Below are positions 18,323-29,753 of a stretch of 64,000 bases of DNA, piece after piece. The first letter of the stretch is position 1. The number at the start of each line of letters is the position of its first letter. Below the pieces are notes generated by a model that made no database searches, was not told the origin of the DNA, and saw only the letters and a program-made list of their open reading frames with translations. The stretch spans positions 62,001 through 126,000 of the forward strand of contig NW_017265143.1 in the NCBI RefSeq assembly GCF_001638985.1, written 5' to 3'. This DNA is from Phycomyces blakesleeanus NRRL 1555(-) (taxonomy: Eukaryota; Mucoromycota; Mucoromycetes; Mucorales; Phycomycetaceae). The position numbers and the translations under genes were made by a program.

Positions 18323-21300
18323 ATGAATAACATGTCGAACAGCCCTGCTCCTGCAGAAGACCAGGCAAGACTTCTTGATGAAGTTCTTAATGTTGTTAAA
18401 TTACAAGCACATCAGATGAAGAAGTGTCTGGTTAGTAATATCTGAATGAGACCATCAAAAACCACTGAATGACCATTCAATATATATGTATATATGTATC
18501 TATGCTATTGTAGGAGAACAACAAGCTTATGGATGGTCTCAAACACTGTTCCAACATGTTGGCCGAGTTGCGCACCTCTGCACTTACCCCCAAGACATAT
18601 TATGAGCTTTGTGAGTATAAAACGCCTTGGAGATAAAGTTACTAACTAAGCATATTTCTGCCCCTTCTTTTAGATATGGCTGTTTTTGATGCCCTGCACC
18701 ACTTGACTATCTACCTTATTGAGGCACACAGTGCAGGTCGCCACCATTTGGCTGACCTTTATGAGCTTGTCCAATATGCTGGGAACATTGTGCCTCGTTT
18801 GTATTTAATGATTACCGTGGGTGCAGCATATATGGGTATGCCAGATGCCCCTGTTCGTGAAATTATGAGAGATATGATGGAGATGACCAAAGGTGTTCAG
18901 CATCCTATCCGTGGCCTTTTTCTCAGACACTATCTAAGTGGAATGACAAGAGACCATCTTCCTGTCGGAGAAAGTACTGGGTGAGTAATCTATAATGGGC
19001 ATTAAAAAAAGGGGGAGAAGGGGGAATGAGTACTAGAGCAAAATAATTAACGACAATAATATCAAAGACCCGAAGGAAATGTTCATGAATCGATTACATT
19101 TGTTCTGACAAACTTTACGGAGATGAACAAACTCTGGGTACGTCTTCAACATCAGGGTCATTCCAGAGACCGTGAAAAGAGAGAGGCAGAGCGAAAAGAA
19201 TTGAGAATTTTGGTGGGAACAAACTTGGTGAGACTCAGCCAGCTGGAAGGTGTAGATCTCAGAATGTACCAAACGGTAAGAATTATTGTCTTTAAATTAA
19301 GCGTTTTCGAAAACTAAGCGTTTTTTTAAATATGTATAAAACTAATAAACTAATAAATATATTATCATTAGACTATTCTTCCAGGTATCTTGGATCAAGT
19401 TGTGAGCTGCCGTGATGTGATCGCACAAGAGTACCTTATGGAAGTTATTACTCAGGTAATATAAACACGATTTAAGGAAATATCGATATAAAAAGCAACA
19501 ACAACAACATTAATAATACGGTTGCTAATATACATTACAACAGGTCTTCCCAGATGATTTTCATTTGCGCACACTTCAGCCTTTTTTGTCTGCAACGGCT
19601 CAGTTACATCCCAAGGTTAATGTAAAGCAAATTATTATTTCTTTGATCGATCGCCTGGCTGCTTATGCTGCTCGTGAAGCAGACGGCGAGAAAGCCGAAG
19701 AAGCTTTAGTACAAAATGAAAAATCTTTTGCGGATGAGAAAAAGGAGGATGCGGTCAAATCATCCGAATTAAGCGAAACAGCTGAGATATCTGAGAAGGT
19801 TGAAGAGGGTGCTACTGTTTCCGAAACTACCGATCCTGAAGAAGCCAAAGAAAATGGCGAGGAATTAAAGACAGAAGACCAAGATGTGTCTAAAGTTGAA
19901 ATTTCACCAGAAGAAAATGGTGCTGCTGAAGTCAAGAAGAACATCGAGGATGCAGAAACAGAAGAGATCAAGAAAGTTCGTGGTATTCCCCAAGATGTGG
20001 AACTGTTTCTTGTATTCTGGGAGCAAATCGTTGAACTTGTCAAGGTAAATTGTGCTGTAAATTAATGGATGAAGTCTAATGATAATTGATTGGAATCTAG
20101 GCTCGTCCTGATCTTTCTGTTCAAGATTTGACTGGCTTGTTGGTGTCCCTGATCAATTTGTCGTTGTCTTGCTACCCAGAGAAACTGAATTACGTTGATC
20201 AAATTCTGGCTTACGCAAAAGACAGAATTATCGATCTATCTGGCTCACCGGACCTGCATGCTAAGGCCACTGAGGGTAACCTTTTGGCTCTCTTGCTTGC
20301 ACCCGCCACCCACTACGATTCCATCCTTACTCTTCTTTCACTCAAACATTACCAGCCGCTTCTTGCTATCCAGCCATTTACTACAAGACGTGCTGTGGCA
20401 CATGCTATTGTAGAAAATCTTTTGAAGAAGGGGACTCTCTTGACTGTTCCAGAACACATACAAGGAATCCTTGAGTTGTGCGAGGTTATGTTACGTGACC
20501 AAAAGGATGCCCCGTCAGCCTCTACATCTTCGTATAATGGTCGCGGAAACTCAACAGATTCTACTGCTGAACATGAATTATATGTGGAAGAGCAGACCTG
20601 GATTGCCAAGCTTGTCCATTTGTTCGTTTCCCCTGATGAAGATACCCAATTTTTGGTGAGAGAGACGATATATATATATGTAGTATATTGTACTCAAACT
20701 TATCATTTTTTTTCTACAGCTTTTGTCTGCTGCGAGAAAACAGTTTAGCCAGGGTGGTCAACGCATAGTGTACACCTACCCATCATTGGTCAGTTCCGCA
20801 GTAAAGCTGGCAAGAAGATACAGACTTTTGGAGGAACAGGTAAAAATGAATACAAATAGCAAACATATTGTATCATTTCTGTACTTACTTTTTATTTCTA
20901 TTATATTAAAAATAAAAATAAGAACGAGGTTTGGGAGTCAAAGACAGCCGCTCTCTTCCGATTTATCCATCAGGTCATTTCTACTATTTACCATCAATGC
21001 GATCAGGCTGAAGCATGTCTCCATCTCTTTCTCCTGGCAGGCCAGAGTGCAGACGAGATTGGATTTGAAGAAATTGCGTACGAATTCTTTGTTGAAGCAT
21101 TTACAATCTATGAAGAATCAATTTCTGAATCTAAAGCTCAGTTTGAAGCAATCACATCTATTATCGGTGCTCTCCAGCAAACACGCGTGTTTTCTCTCGA
21201 CAACTATGACACACTTATTACAAAAGCTACATTGCATAGTTCTAAGCTTTTGAAGAAACCCGATCAATGCAGAGCTGTCTACCTTAGTTCACATCTCTGG

Positions 21301-21788
21301 TGGGCTACCAGCCGAAAGGATGAAAAAACCGACGGCCAGAATCTCTTCCAGAATGGTAAACGCACCCTCGAGTGTCTCCAAAAGGCACTCAAGATCGCTG
21401 ATAGTTGTATGGATGCGGTTACCAATGTGGAATTATTTGTTGAAATCTTGAATCAATACGTATACTACTTTGAGCGTGGAAACGAAGCAGTAAGTTCTTT
21501 ATGCTATTTTCTAGTAAATTATTTTTTTGCTGATCTATGTTGAAATTATAGGTGTCTGCAAAGTATTTGAATGGTTTGATCGATCTAATCAACACCAACT
21601 TAAGCAATATGGATGATCCTGATCAACATCCCCCTACTGCAAACTCATCCTCACTTGTTGAGAGAGTTGGTCCTGTATCTGACTATGTTCGCCGTTACTT
21701 TACTGCCACTCTTAAGCAGCTTCAACAACGCAAGAGAGAAACAAAGAGTACAGATGCCGGACCCAAATACGATGAATTAGAATTGTAG
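18323..21788 (+). CDS. VPS35: Retromer subunit Vps35
   Basis: Vps35 is the alpha-solenoid scaffold of the retromer cargo-recognition trimer (Vps26-Vps29-Vps35) that returns receptors from endosomes to the Golgi. Early exons are 18323-18430, 18514-18610, 18674-18980, 19068-19275 and 19372-19455. The next exon runs from about 19544 to 20045, and several more lead to the stop at 21786-21788. Diagnostic blocks include an N-terminal [14 protein letters not shown] segment with the PRLYLM-type helix after it, then [21 protein letters not shown] and QPFL segments and the C-terminal HEAT-like helices. A Glu/Ser-rich, probably disordered insert of about 95 residues (about 19700-19985) interrupts the middle of the solenoid. 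A second in-frame Met is at 18332. The family identity is firm, although a few late exon borders are approximate. Confidence 0.94.
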
Positions 21789-21935
21789 CAACCGAAATAT
21801 GGAAATAGCATCATTGATGCGAACAAACAAAGCTTGTATAAACAATGATGGTATGAATCTGTCCTTTATGAGAATGATAAAAAAATATTTTTATGAAGTT
21901 TTGCTTTCATAAAAATAAGAATAAGAATGACTTTT

Positions 21936-22731
21936 TTAAACAGTAATGTTGAAAGTCTTCAAGTAATCGAAGCGATGCTGATTCTCGTCGGCCAAAGGAC
22001 CTGTTTTTTTTAAAAGAAAGAAAGCATTAGTAATTGGCTTTATTTTTAATTTTGTTGCGATTAAAAATTCTTACGGTTAATGGGTGTCCATTGAGGATCC
22101 TCCTTAAAGAGACGCATAGCCTTGATGTAGTTTTTGGCATCTGTGGTGAAACGATGATACATACCGGCAGGCTAATTTATTTATTTAATTTTTAAAAAAA
22201 GGCAAAATGATTAATAAATACACCATGGCGTGTAGACACCTATTGATTAGACCTACCAGTACAATCATTTCACCTCTCTCAAGATGGATACGGATCCACA
22301 CGTCGTTTTTGTCACGGACATCAAAATAGCCTGAACCATCAAGAATATATCGAATTTCCTCGTCTTCATGCAAATGCCTGTATGACAAGTATCAGTTGTC
22401 AGTGAATACTTTCAAAATATCTCACTTACTCGGCAAAGAATGACTTGACTTTTTCTTCATACACTGGACCCATAGCCTCAGGGGAGACAATAATCTGATA
22501 AAAACGGTAAGAATATGTATAGATTTACAATGGCAATGGCCATCTCACCTCGTCTCTGTTCTTGTATTTACGTTCGGCAGCAAGGTCATTGATTCTGTCA
22601 AGAGCATCTTCGCCATTGAATTGCCAGTACAAAACACCAATTTGGGCTAAATCTTCGGCAGACACGTATGTACCAGAGTTGTGAGGTTCACGCTGGTCTT
22701 CCTCAGATTTTTCAAAAACGTAAGCCTTCAT
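21936..22731 (-). CDS. ADI1: Acireductone dioxygenase (methionine salvage)
   Basis: This cupin metalloenzyme converts acireductone to the keto-acid precursor of methionine (Fe form) in the methylthioadenosine salvage pathway. The ATG at 22731 opens the first exon (MKAYVFEK), which continues with the family's YWQF block. Further exons carry [12 protein letters not shown], which supplies the His-x-His-x3-Glu metal ligands, and [10 protein letters not shown], which supplies the last His. The protein ends in FNITV and the stop at 21936. Four exons are separated by short introns. The spacing and length (about 180 residues) are normal. It is convergent with VPS35 and lies on the same strand as GSH2, 0.5 kb away. 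Confidence 0.95.
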
Positions 22732-22971
22732 TGTTAAGAGTAGGGGGAGAAGTATTAGGAACACCAAAGGAGAGAGAGAGAGAAAAATAGGATAAAGGCT
22801 GAAAGATGGACCTGCAAGTCACGCACAATCGGATTGACTTTGAGCCTATTACTGCGTGTAAGCGTTACTCCGACATTAATTCATCTCTTTCCGTTTGCTT
22901 TGTAATGTTGATATATGTGTATATGTAAATATATATATATTGTTTACAAAAAGAAAGAAAAAACAGCTACC

Positions 22972-23181
22972 ATGAGCATAAAAAATTATTATGTTTTGCC
23001 TAAAATAATTTCGAGTGTATACTCTTTGAGTGAATTGCTTCAAAGGTACCCGATCGATTACGGTCCAGACAATTATGACTCTATTACTTGGACAAATTGC
23101 GACATTTATATAAATCGAGCAAGACAAACTGAACAATCATTTTCTGTAAGTTTGTTCAGATATAAGTTTATAATTAACTGA
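22972..23181 (+). CDS. Doubtful small ORF between ADI1 and GSH2
   Basis: A 69-residue plus-strand frame starts at an ATG in a good context (CTACCATGAG) and has a non-repetitive, Tyr/Ser/Asp-containing sequence. A strong GTAAGT donor follows codon TCT near 23145, and a TAG acceptor near 23244 would add ten codons and a stop. The second exon would then overlap the GSH2 stop region in antisense. I recognise no family. It may be a chance frame or a remnant, and its position opposite two minus-strand genes argues for caution. Confidence 0.2.
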   Translation: MSIKNYYVLPKIISSVYSLSELLQRYPIDYGPDNYDSITWTNCDIYINRARQTEQSFSVSLFRYKFIIN

Positions 23182-23251
23182 TAAATAAATATGTATGTAT
23201 ATATATATATATGTGTATGTGTATATGTGTGTGTGTATGATTAGAAGGTTA

Positions 23252-25241
23252 TTACACTAACAGAGGGCTATCAATAACGGCAAATCCTGCTGCAACACCA
23301 CCCTCGTTGGTACTGTGCCCTTTTGTACGCAGCAAATGGCCGCCAACCTCATTCACCAGAACTTTGTCACCATCACTAAACGCAAGTCATGAATATTTCT
23401 ATAATTATAAAATTATGGTTGACTTACCTCAAATAAATACCGTAAATTCCCAGTTCACTTGCTACATCGCCTTCAATAATCTCTCCTTCACGCACCATCA
23501 GATTCTTTGAAGGAGGGGTCTTGATAAGGCTCATAAGAATATATGCATTGCGCTCTTCTACGCTCAATTTTTTCAATTCATTCACAACATCCTGGCCATA
23601 AAAGTTATGTCCTCCTCCTTCTCTCTGTGGCTTAAGCACGTAACGGTCTGGATGCGCCAAAGCCGACTTGTATGCGTTAATACCTTCAGGAGAGGCATCA
23701 AGAGGATATAATCCGGCAAATGATTCGCGCAAAAGATCTGCGGTGTATACGTCTACATAACGCTCCAGACGACCTGGAACAGTAAGTACTTGTTGTACTT
23801 TCTTGCCACCGACAATCTGATAGGCTGCAGTGGGACATTTGATAGATAAAGAGCGTTCTAATTTAAGTCTGGCATCCCATTCCTATAGATATTATCAATA
23901 GAGTAAGCCTTCCCACCAAAATCAAGTTAAGCCGAGCAAGTAAGTCTGTTCCGCTCTTTATTTACCTTTTGAGTAGGGTAATCCTCTGGGCCATAACCGG
24001 CACGGAAGTAAGTAACAGCAATTTCGTGACCATCCCTAACATCGACTGCAATTTAATACCACATCTCATATTAATAGCTACATATACATTCTTACATTGT
24101 CAATGTCTTGGTGGTGGGATTAATAATAGCTCTTTGTTCAATTTCAGCCAAAGTACGTCTCATGAGATGGATGCCATGTCTAGAAAGTCCCACATGAGTA
24201 TCCCCATTTGTTTCAAACTAGTCGTAGTATGCAGTAAATAGACTTACTTATCTACAAGACTGTATTCAATCCATCTTTGATCAAACACATTTCTCTCTCC
24301 AGGCTGAGTCACCATCAAAATGTAGGCACTTTAAAATACCAAGGATTTGTCAGCATATGTTTCTTTTACTACTGTCCAGTTTCTTACTCAGGCTTGCCAT
24401 AATGCTCCCATGCACTTGCGAGGCCATTAGCAAATCCTTCGATCGCATTATTTTCAGGAAGCTGGTTCAACTTTATCTGCCCACCTGCGTAACTATCAAG
24501 AGATCCCAAGAGATATCTAATACACCACAAAAATTTATGAGCTTTTATTTTCTTTTCTTTTCTTTTCTTTTCTTTTTGGCTTTTCTTATCTTACCTATGG
24601 AGCTCACAAGTACGGGTACTCAAAGAACCAAAGCTAGATGATATTGTGTTGAACTCGACTTGCTGAATATGAGCATTTCTGATATCATTTCCGTCGTCAG
24701 AGTGCAACAGATAGTCGCAACGATGTATACCGAGTGATGCAGTCTGGTTTTCATTAGCTACCCTTCTTATAAAACCACTCGAAATTATCTATTAACAATC
24801 AACTCACCTGGGCAAACCCTTCATTTTTAACAGTCAAATACACCTTATAGAGCTGACTCATAAATTCATCAACTTTTGAAAGACTTGGAGGATCATTAAT
24901 GTTAAATATTAGTTTTCTCTCCTTTATTTTAATATGATTGTACCTAAATAAAATAAAGCTTACGTTTCCATAACCTCAGTTATAAGAGAATCATCTTGGC
25001 TCATTTTGTGAATCAAAGTATTCCATGGTTGTTGAAGCCCCTTGGCCTTCTCAAACTCTGCCCTGGGAAAACTTGAAGGATATAGGGCAAATGGTGCGTG
25101 ATTCACTACGGAGGTACTTGCAAACAAATTTTGGTTTGAAACAGTGGGACGAACAATAAGTCCATGAGCAAGAGCCCAATCAATGGCAGAAATGCGTAAC
25201 TCCTCGAGTTCAATGGCGGAAACTTTTGGTGGGTAAGCCAT
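23252..25241 (-). CDS. GSH2: Glutathione synthetase, eukaryotic type
   Basis: GSH2 ligates glycine to gamma-glutamylcysteine with ATP to give glutathione. The ATG at 25241 begins MAYPPKVSAIELEEL, and the N-terminal exon contains the substrate-domain blocks of eukaryotic synthetases. The ATP-grasp core is clear in the exon around 23732-23424. It reads VLKPQREGGGHNFYG (the glycine-rich lid loop), followed by the AYILM and EIIEGDVASELGIYG segments. The C-terminus reads HLLRTKG, then a GVAAGFAVIDSPLL block and the stop at 23252. There are about nine exons, and those in the middle were placed only roughly. A TTAGTAA heptamer, the Yap1-type site, lies at 25252-25258, 11 bases upstream of the ATG, but it could be inside the 5' UTR. 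Confidence 0.95.
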
Positions 25242-25758
25242 TTGGAATGTATTAGTAAACAAGAGTTAATGAAATAATAAGAGTGGCACCTTGACTGAAG
25301 GCGCGTTTATTAAAGGTTATCCTTTTCTTGGCTGAACATGAACTTTCGTGTCACGTGTAGACTTGATAATCAAAGTGTGTTCGCAACCACCCGGAAAATT
25401 ATCGATATCGACGAATTATCGACATCTCGAACATCAAAAAAGGGTCATTTTTTTTGCTTTATTATTCTTGTCTTGTTTTGGAAGAGTAAAAAACAAATGC
25501 TAGAACGACTAATTTTTCTTCCCCAATCATCTTTTCTTTTAAATATCAAAATGCCAGAAAAGGAGTGCTGGTAGTTTAGATTTCCTTTTTTGGACTCAAA
25601 TTATTTTCAGGGATCGATATATTGGGAACAAAACAAAAAAAAACACTGCTTAAACTTTCGATACCGATAAAGCTCCAGGCGGTGATGAGCACCTACCATT
25701 GATTTCAAGTGTATAGATATATATTGGATCATATTTTGGAGAAATAACAATTTTATCT
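25242..25758. other. GSH2 upstream region
   Basis: About 0.5 kb separates the GSH2 ATG from the stop codon of the next minus-strand gene. It contains the TTAGTAA heptamer noted under GSH2, a plus-strand chance frame (25338-25574) and no other feature I can name. Confidence 0.5.
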
Positions 25759-26451
25759 TTATTTTTCTTTTGGCTGCTGTTGTTGCAGAGCAGTACCAAT
25801 CTTTTCAACTTTGGAGATGCACACGCCCAGTTGATCAGAGAGCATGTTTAAGCTATCTAGTTTGCTCTTTGAGTCTTTTATTTTATCCTTAACTAAGCTA
25901 ATTAAAACACTCAAATCCTTGCCAATACTTTCCTGCATCTCTAGACACCGTAAATCATTCCGTGCTACTTCTGCTGCTTCTCTACCACAACCACTTCCCA
26001 TAGCTAGGTTTTTTTCTGGTTGGTGAGTAGCATGATGCCACATGTACTCAACCGCAACACGGCCATTCCGTAAAGTCTTCTTGGTGATCTTAGCTTTGCA
26101 GCCATCCTTGATAGATTCCTTACGAATTCTCTTGGGCTTGCGCTCAAGTCCACAATTTTCTTCTGGTTTGGCTTTTCTTGGCATGCCCGCATGCTTGCAC
26201 ACAAAATAAATGGTTTTCACAACATCGCTGGGAGACGCGGTAGAGTATGTCGCTTTTGAAATACTGGTGTTGCTTATGTTCCAATGTGAATGTCTTTTGG
26301 CTGAAGTTTCATACCAAAGGGTGAAAGCATCTTCATTAATAAAGATCTCGATTATTTTTGGGTTGACGATTTCGTAATCCGGGTCGTTTCGGAGCATGTG
26401 GTAATCATCAATTTCATTAATGGTGAAGTTAGTGCGCTTTTCAATGCTCAT
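25759..26451 (-). CDS. FAR1-like zinc-binding domain protein, possibly domesticated from a MULE
   Basis: A single-exon frame of 230 residues from the ATG at 26451. An in-frame upstream ATG at 26544 would add 31 Lys/Tyr-rich residues that look like translated leader, so I prefer 26451. Residues 30-140 resemble the FAR1/WRKY-GCM1 DNA-binding fold of Mutator-like (MULE) transposases. They carry a VCKHAGMPR segment, a DGCKAKI segment and a WHHATH segment, which give the spaced Cys/His ligands. After this the protein has only a C-terminal helix with heptad-like Leu/Ile spacing and a Gln-rich end. The DDE transposase and SWIM domains that follow in autonomous elements are absent. I infer a DNA-binding protein derived from a transposon, with function unknown. 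Confidence 0.7.
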   Translation of the reverse strand: MSIEKRTNFTINEIDDYHMLRNDPDYEIVNPKIIEIFINEDAFTLWYETSAKRHSHWNISNTSISKATYSTASPSDVVKTIYFVCKHAGMPRKAKPEENCGLERKPKRIRKESIKDGCKAKITKKTLRNGRVAVEYMWHHATHQPEKNLAMGSGCGREAAEVARNDLRCLEMQESIGKDLSVLISLVKDKIKDSKSKLDSLNMLSDQLGVCISKVEKIGTALQQQQPKEK

Positions 26452-26889
26452 TATGAATGTAACTTTGTTTTTGTTTGTTTTGTTTTGTTTTGTTTCGTGC
26501 GTATAAATGAAAGTATAAATGTGCCTGAAACGATAATACTTCACTACAATTTTTGTACCGGGTCAAGAAATATTCGCCCAGCCCGGCACGTGTGACAGTT
26601 ATAGTTTTTGAATACTTTAATTTATTAATGAAGTTGTATATACAGGTGCTTTGGCCATCTGTATGTTGATACCAGAAAGGGATAAACCTTAATATTTCCT
26701 ATATAATAGCTTTTTACAAAAGACAATAAAAAATACCCAACGTAAGATGTATTATGAAGAGCAAGTTAGAGAAGTATTTGTCTGTGATCGGAGATGGACA
26801 AGGTTTAAAATTTATTCCTTCACTTTGCTTTTTACCTAACATAATTTCTTCTCTTTTACTCTTTTTTATTACTATTATTCCAGCATCTA
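26452..26889. other. Divergent promoter interval
   Basis: This interval lies between the minus-strand FAR1-like gene and the plus-strand small membrane-protein gene. It has a TTTTG-rich repeat at about 26465-26495. A possible non-coding or start exon (about 26745-26799) may be joined by an intron ending TTCCAG at 26883. Confidence 0.4.
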
Positions 26890-27060
26890 ATGTCTTTACC
26901 TAATCTTTGGAGAATCTACTCCTCATTCCGGACACCTGAAGAAGAACGGCAATTTTCTCGAGCAGCATTCTTTAAATTCAGTGGTTACATTCTCTCTTGC
27001 ATTGCCATGACCGTGCTGGCTTCACGTTATAGCAACAAGACCAAATGGGTGACTGCCTAA
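26890..27060 (+). CDS. Small single-pass membrane protein, possibly mitochondrial
   Basis: The frame encodes 56 residues: a short basic/aromatic N-terminus, an EEER-containing amphipathic stretch, one hydrophobic helix (about residues 29-47) and a polar basic tail. The composition is more protein-like than the surrounding chance frames. A pyrimidine-rich tract and CAG acceptor lie just upstream, so a leader exon ending ATGGACAAG could add five residues (MDKHL). The size and topology recall the small Tom or respiratory-complex subunits of mitochondria, but I cannot match a family. Confidence 0.45.
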   Translation: MSLPNLWRIYSSFRTPEEERQFSRAAFFKFSGYILSCIAMTVLASRYSNKTKWVTA

Positions 27061-27864
27061 GGATCCTTCTCTTACTCTTTTTTCTTATTTACTTTGGAAT
27101 GATCGCACATTATGGACAACCAATACAAATATTCAGGATTAGATATTATAGAAATTGAAACTGGTGGTGTTTACTGCAGCAAAGAAAAAAAATGCCCTCT
27201 CGTTCCTTGCGTATCCAGTGAAAGAAGAGCTCAGCTAAAATTGTACTGATTCTTTGTGGCAATATCTAGCTCTCCTCTCTTAGTTTGAAATCAATAAAAA
27301 TATATCTATACCTCTTGACACTTTCTACTATACATAACAGTTAAACTATTATATATTGAAGACTGATAAAATAAAATAATTTTTTTGAAATTGCTTGAGG
27401 TATAGAATATTTTCCTATATTTACAAAAGCAAAACATAATCTACTTCATTCAAATCTTTTGTAAATAAGGGAAGGAGAAGCCCAATTTTTATTGCTTTCC
27501 CGTCACGAAGAGTGGTACACGCAAATGAGAGAAACAAAGCTTAAGAGCGGGGAAAAGGAAGCAAAGATAAGGCTATTCCACTTCTATTTTAATCAAATAA
27601 ACACAATAGCCAGCCCAAGAGCACCATATGTAGATATTTCTATAGAAAATGGATCCTCATAAAAAAAGTAATATGACAATGATATCGCCAAAATGCGAGT
27701 ATAGTGAGGGGCAAAAATTGTCGTAATTTTGTTTTCAGTTCCTGCGTCTATACATAAATATATATTTATATATATATCCAAGACGCCCTTTAACAGCCTC
27801 AAACTACTAAAATATAAAGATAAAATTTTATTGTTTCATAATGTATAAATATATATATATATCT
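27061..27864. other. Intergenic, no gene seen
   Basis: AT-rich DNA between the small membrane-protein gene and the Tc1 relic. A 70-residue minus-strand hydrophobic frame (27593-27802) has no recognisable feature. Terminal inverted repeats of the neighbouring transposon were looked for here and not found with confidence. Confidence 0.5.
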
Positions 27865-28944
27865 TTAATATTTTGTGCAGTGGTGCTTGGCATAAATCAC
27901 AGCCTGACATTTCCTGGGCATGCTGGAAGCAAACTGCTGTAAACACTTTCTAGGAATTTTGTGCCATTCCCTCTCTACCGCATGTCAAAAGTAATAAATA
28001 TTGTACAGCTTGTATCGGTTTGTTCTAATTCTATACTTAATATATGCCCAGATATGCTCAATAGGGTTGAGATCTGGACTTTGTGGTGGCCAGTTACCAA
28101 AAAGTTGAAGCCGATTCTTCTTTTTCCAAGCTTTTCTCATTGCACTTATATGACAGCTGACATTATACTCTTATATTTTGAATCTCCTCCAGCAATATTT
28201 TTTTTACTGAAAGTCTTTAGAAACGGAAGATATGACTTTTCCAAGATGTCAATGTACTTCTTGGAATCGATATTCCCTTCTACAACATTTAAATCTCCGA
28301 AACTCTTGCTAAAAAGCATCCCTAGACCATATTGAAACCACCTCCACACTTTACTGTTGATGAGACAAAGTCTGGCATAAATAATACCTATCTTGCTACG
28401 CCAAAAAAACCATGCTCCATCATAAATTCCTGTGGAGCTGAAGTTTCGACTCATCAGACCAGATGATGGCATTCCAATGTCAATTTCCAATGTACATGTT
28501 CTTTTGCTCATTGCGATCACTTCTTCCGATTTATTTCTGAAAGCCTTGGTTTTCAATCGTTTTACGAGAGCGTATACCAGCACTACGCAAATAAGTTCGT
28601 AGGGTCTTGACTGATACAGGAGTAGACAGTGTTTTGCAGATAGTAGTTAATGGTGTCGTTGCATCGCGTCTAATCTCATGGAGGATTTCTCTTTTGTCTC
28701 TCTCGTTTAACTTTTTAGGTCTACCAGATCGTACACCAGCTTTGTACGAGTCACTTTCTTTGTAGGCTTTCAGAACACGATGAACTACGTATTTGCTAAC
28801 ACCGAGTTTTTTTGCGATGTCAACTTGTTTAGTTCCATTCTTAACACTCTCATGCAGAATTATTGCACGAGTTGTATCGTCAGTTTGTTTATGACCTGTA
28901 GCTGAAGTATTTTTAGGCTTTTCTGTGCATTTAGGTTGTTGCAT
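27865..28944 (-). pseudogene. Broken Tc1-like transposase
   Basis: This is a nearly full-length but inactivated DD34E Tc1/mariner transposase. The ATG at 28944 opens a 137-residue frame with the paired helix-turn-helix DNA-binding region, including a GRPKKL-type hinge. After a frameshift near 28560, other frames carry the catalytic core in pieces: an IIWSDESK first-Asp block (about 28470), a degraded second-Asp/CH block and the NWPPQSPDLNPIEHIW third-Glu block (about 28090). The reading ends at a stop at 27865. Several internal stops and at least two frame changes show it is dead. No clear TIR pair was found, so the limits given are those of the coding relic. Confidence 0.85.
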
Positions 28945-29212
28945 GATTGTTTAGGACTTTAATGTAGAAGTAAAAGAAAGAATTTATTCCTCAAAGAAAA
29001 GAAGAGCGTGTTAAATAAAACTACGGCACCTTTTGCCCCTTATAGTAGTCCCTCTTTTATTTTATTTTAAAAAATAGACATGGACAAGCGACGAGAAATT
29101 TTGAATAAAGATACCATCCCAGCTAACCTCAACTAAAATTCTAGGTATCTGAAGGCTGATAATGATGTTGGGAGGGTAAATTTGAGCTAAAAATGTTATT
29201 TAACTTGTTTAC

Positions 29213-29476
29213 TTGGGAGGTGACATGAATATAAAGAAAAATGCTGAGGTCTTACAAGACTATCTCAAACCATCCTATGAAATGTTGTCATACAATAACA
29301 CTTGGGATTATTTATTCAAAGAGAGCAATATCATTACCCATAAAGCAACCCCATCTATGATATGTAAAGGTGACCTTAGTGTAGATATTCTTGAGTGACC
29401 TTATAAGAGACAAGAATTGAGTCCAATTGAGAAAACCTGGAATCAACTGGATGATCGCGTACCCTTAAGACTTTAA
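29213..29476 (+). pseudogene. Second Tc1/mariner transposase fragment, opposite strand
   Basis: The plus-strand frame reads about 60 residues of a DDE-transposase C-terminal half, with a QDYLKPSYEML-like block. After a stop it reads PYKRQELSPIEKTWNQLDDRV, where SPIEKTWNQL corresponds to the SPDLNPIENLW block with its catalytic Glu. It sits only 270 bases from the larger relic but in the opposite orientation and with a different sequence, so it comes from a separate insertion. Confidence 0.65.
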
Positions 29477-29753
29477 TTACTTACAGCAATGAACCAATTA
29501 TAAGAAACCCCGAAAGAGAGCTGTCAGATAATATTCTAAACTTGACATTTTAGATATACTCCAAAATACAGTAAAGATGTAAATGTATTTCTTCCAGCTC
29601 AAATCAAGACAAGTAACAAGCCAGACCCAAACTTGCACGTCACAGTAAGTTTCTTTGGAACAAATAAAGGTCACGTGGACTAGAGTCGGGGATGCAGGAA
29701 ACACGCTCAACACCCCTTTTCACTTGTCTGATCTATACAGAATTTAAATTGAC

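Noticed and set aside
27800..29070. Terminal inverted repeats for the large Tc1 relic
   Set aside because: CTACTA(A/T)AA-like words at about 27800 and 29040 resemble each other for under ten bases, which is not enough to delimit the element.
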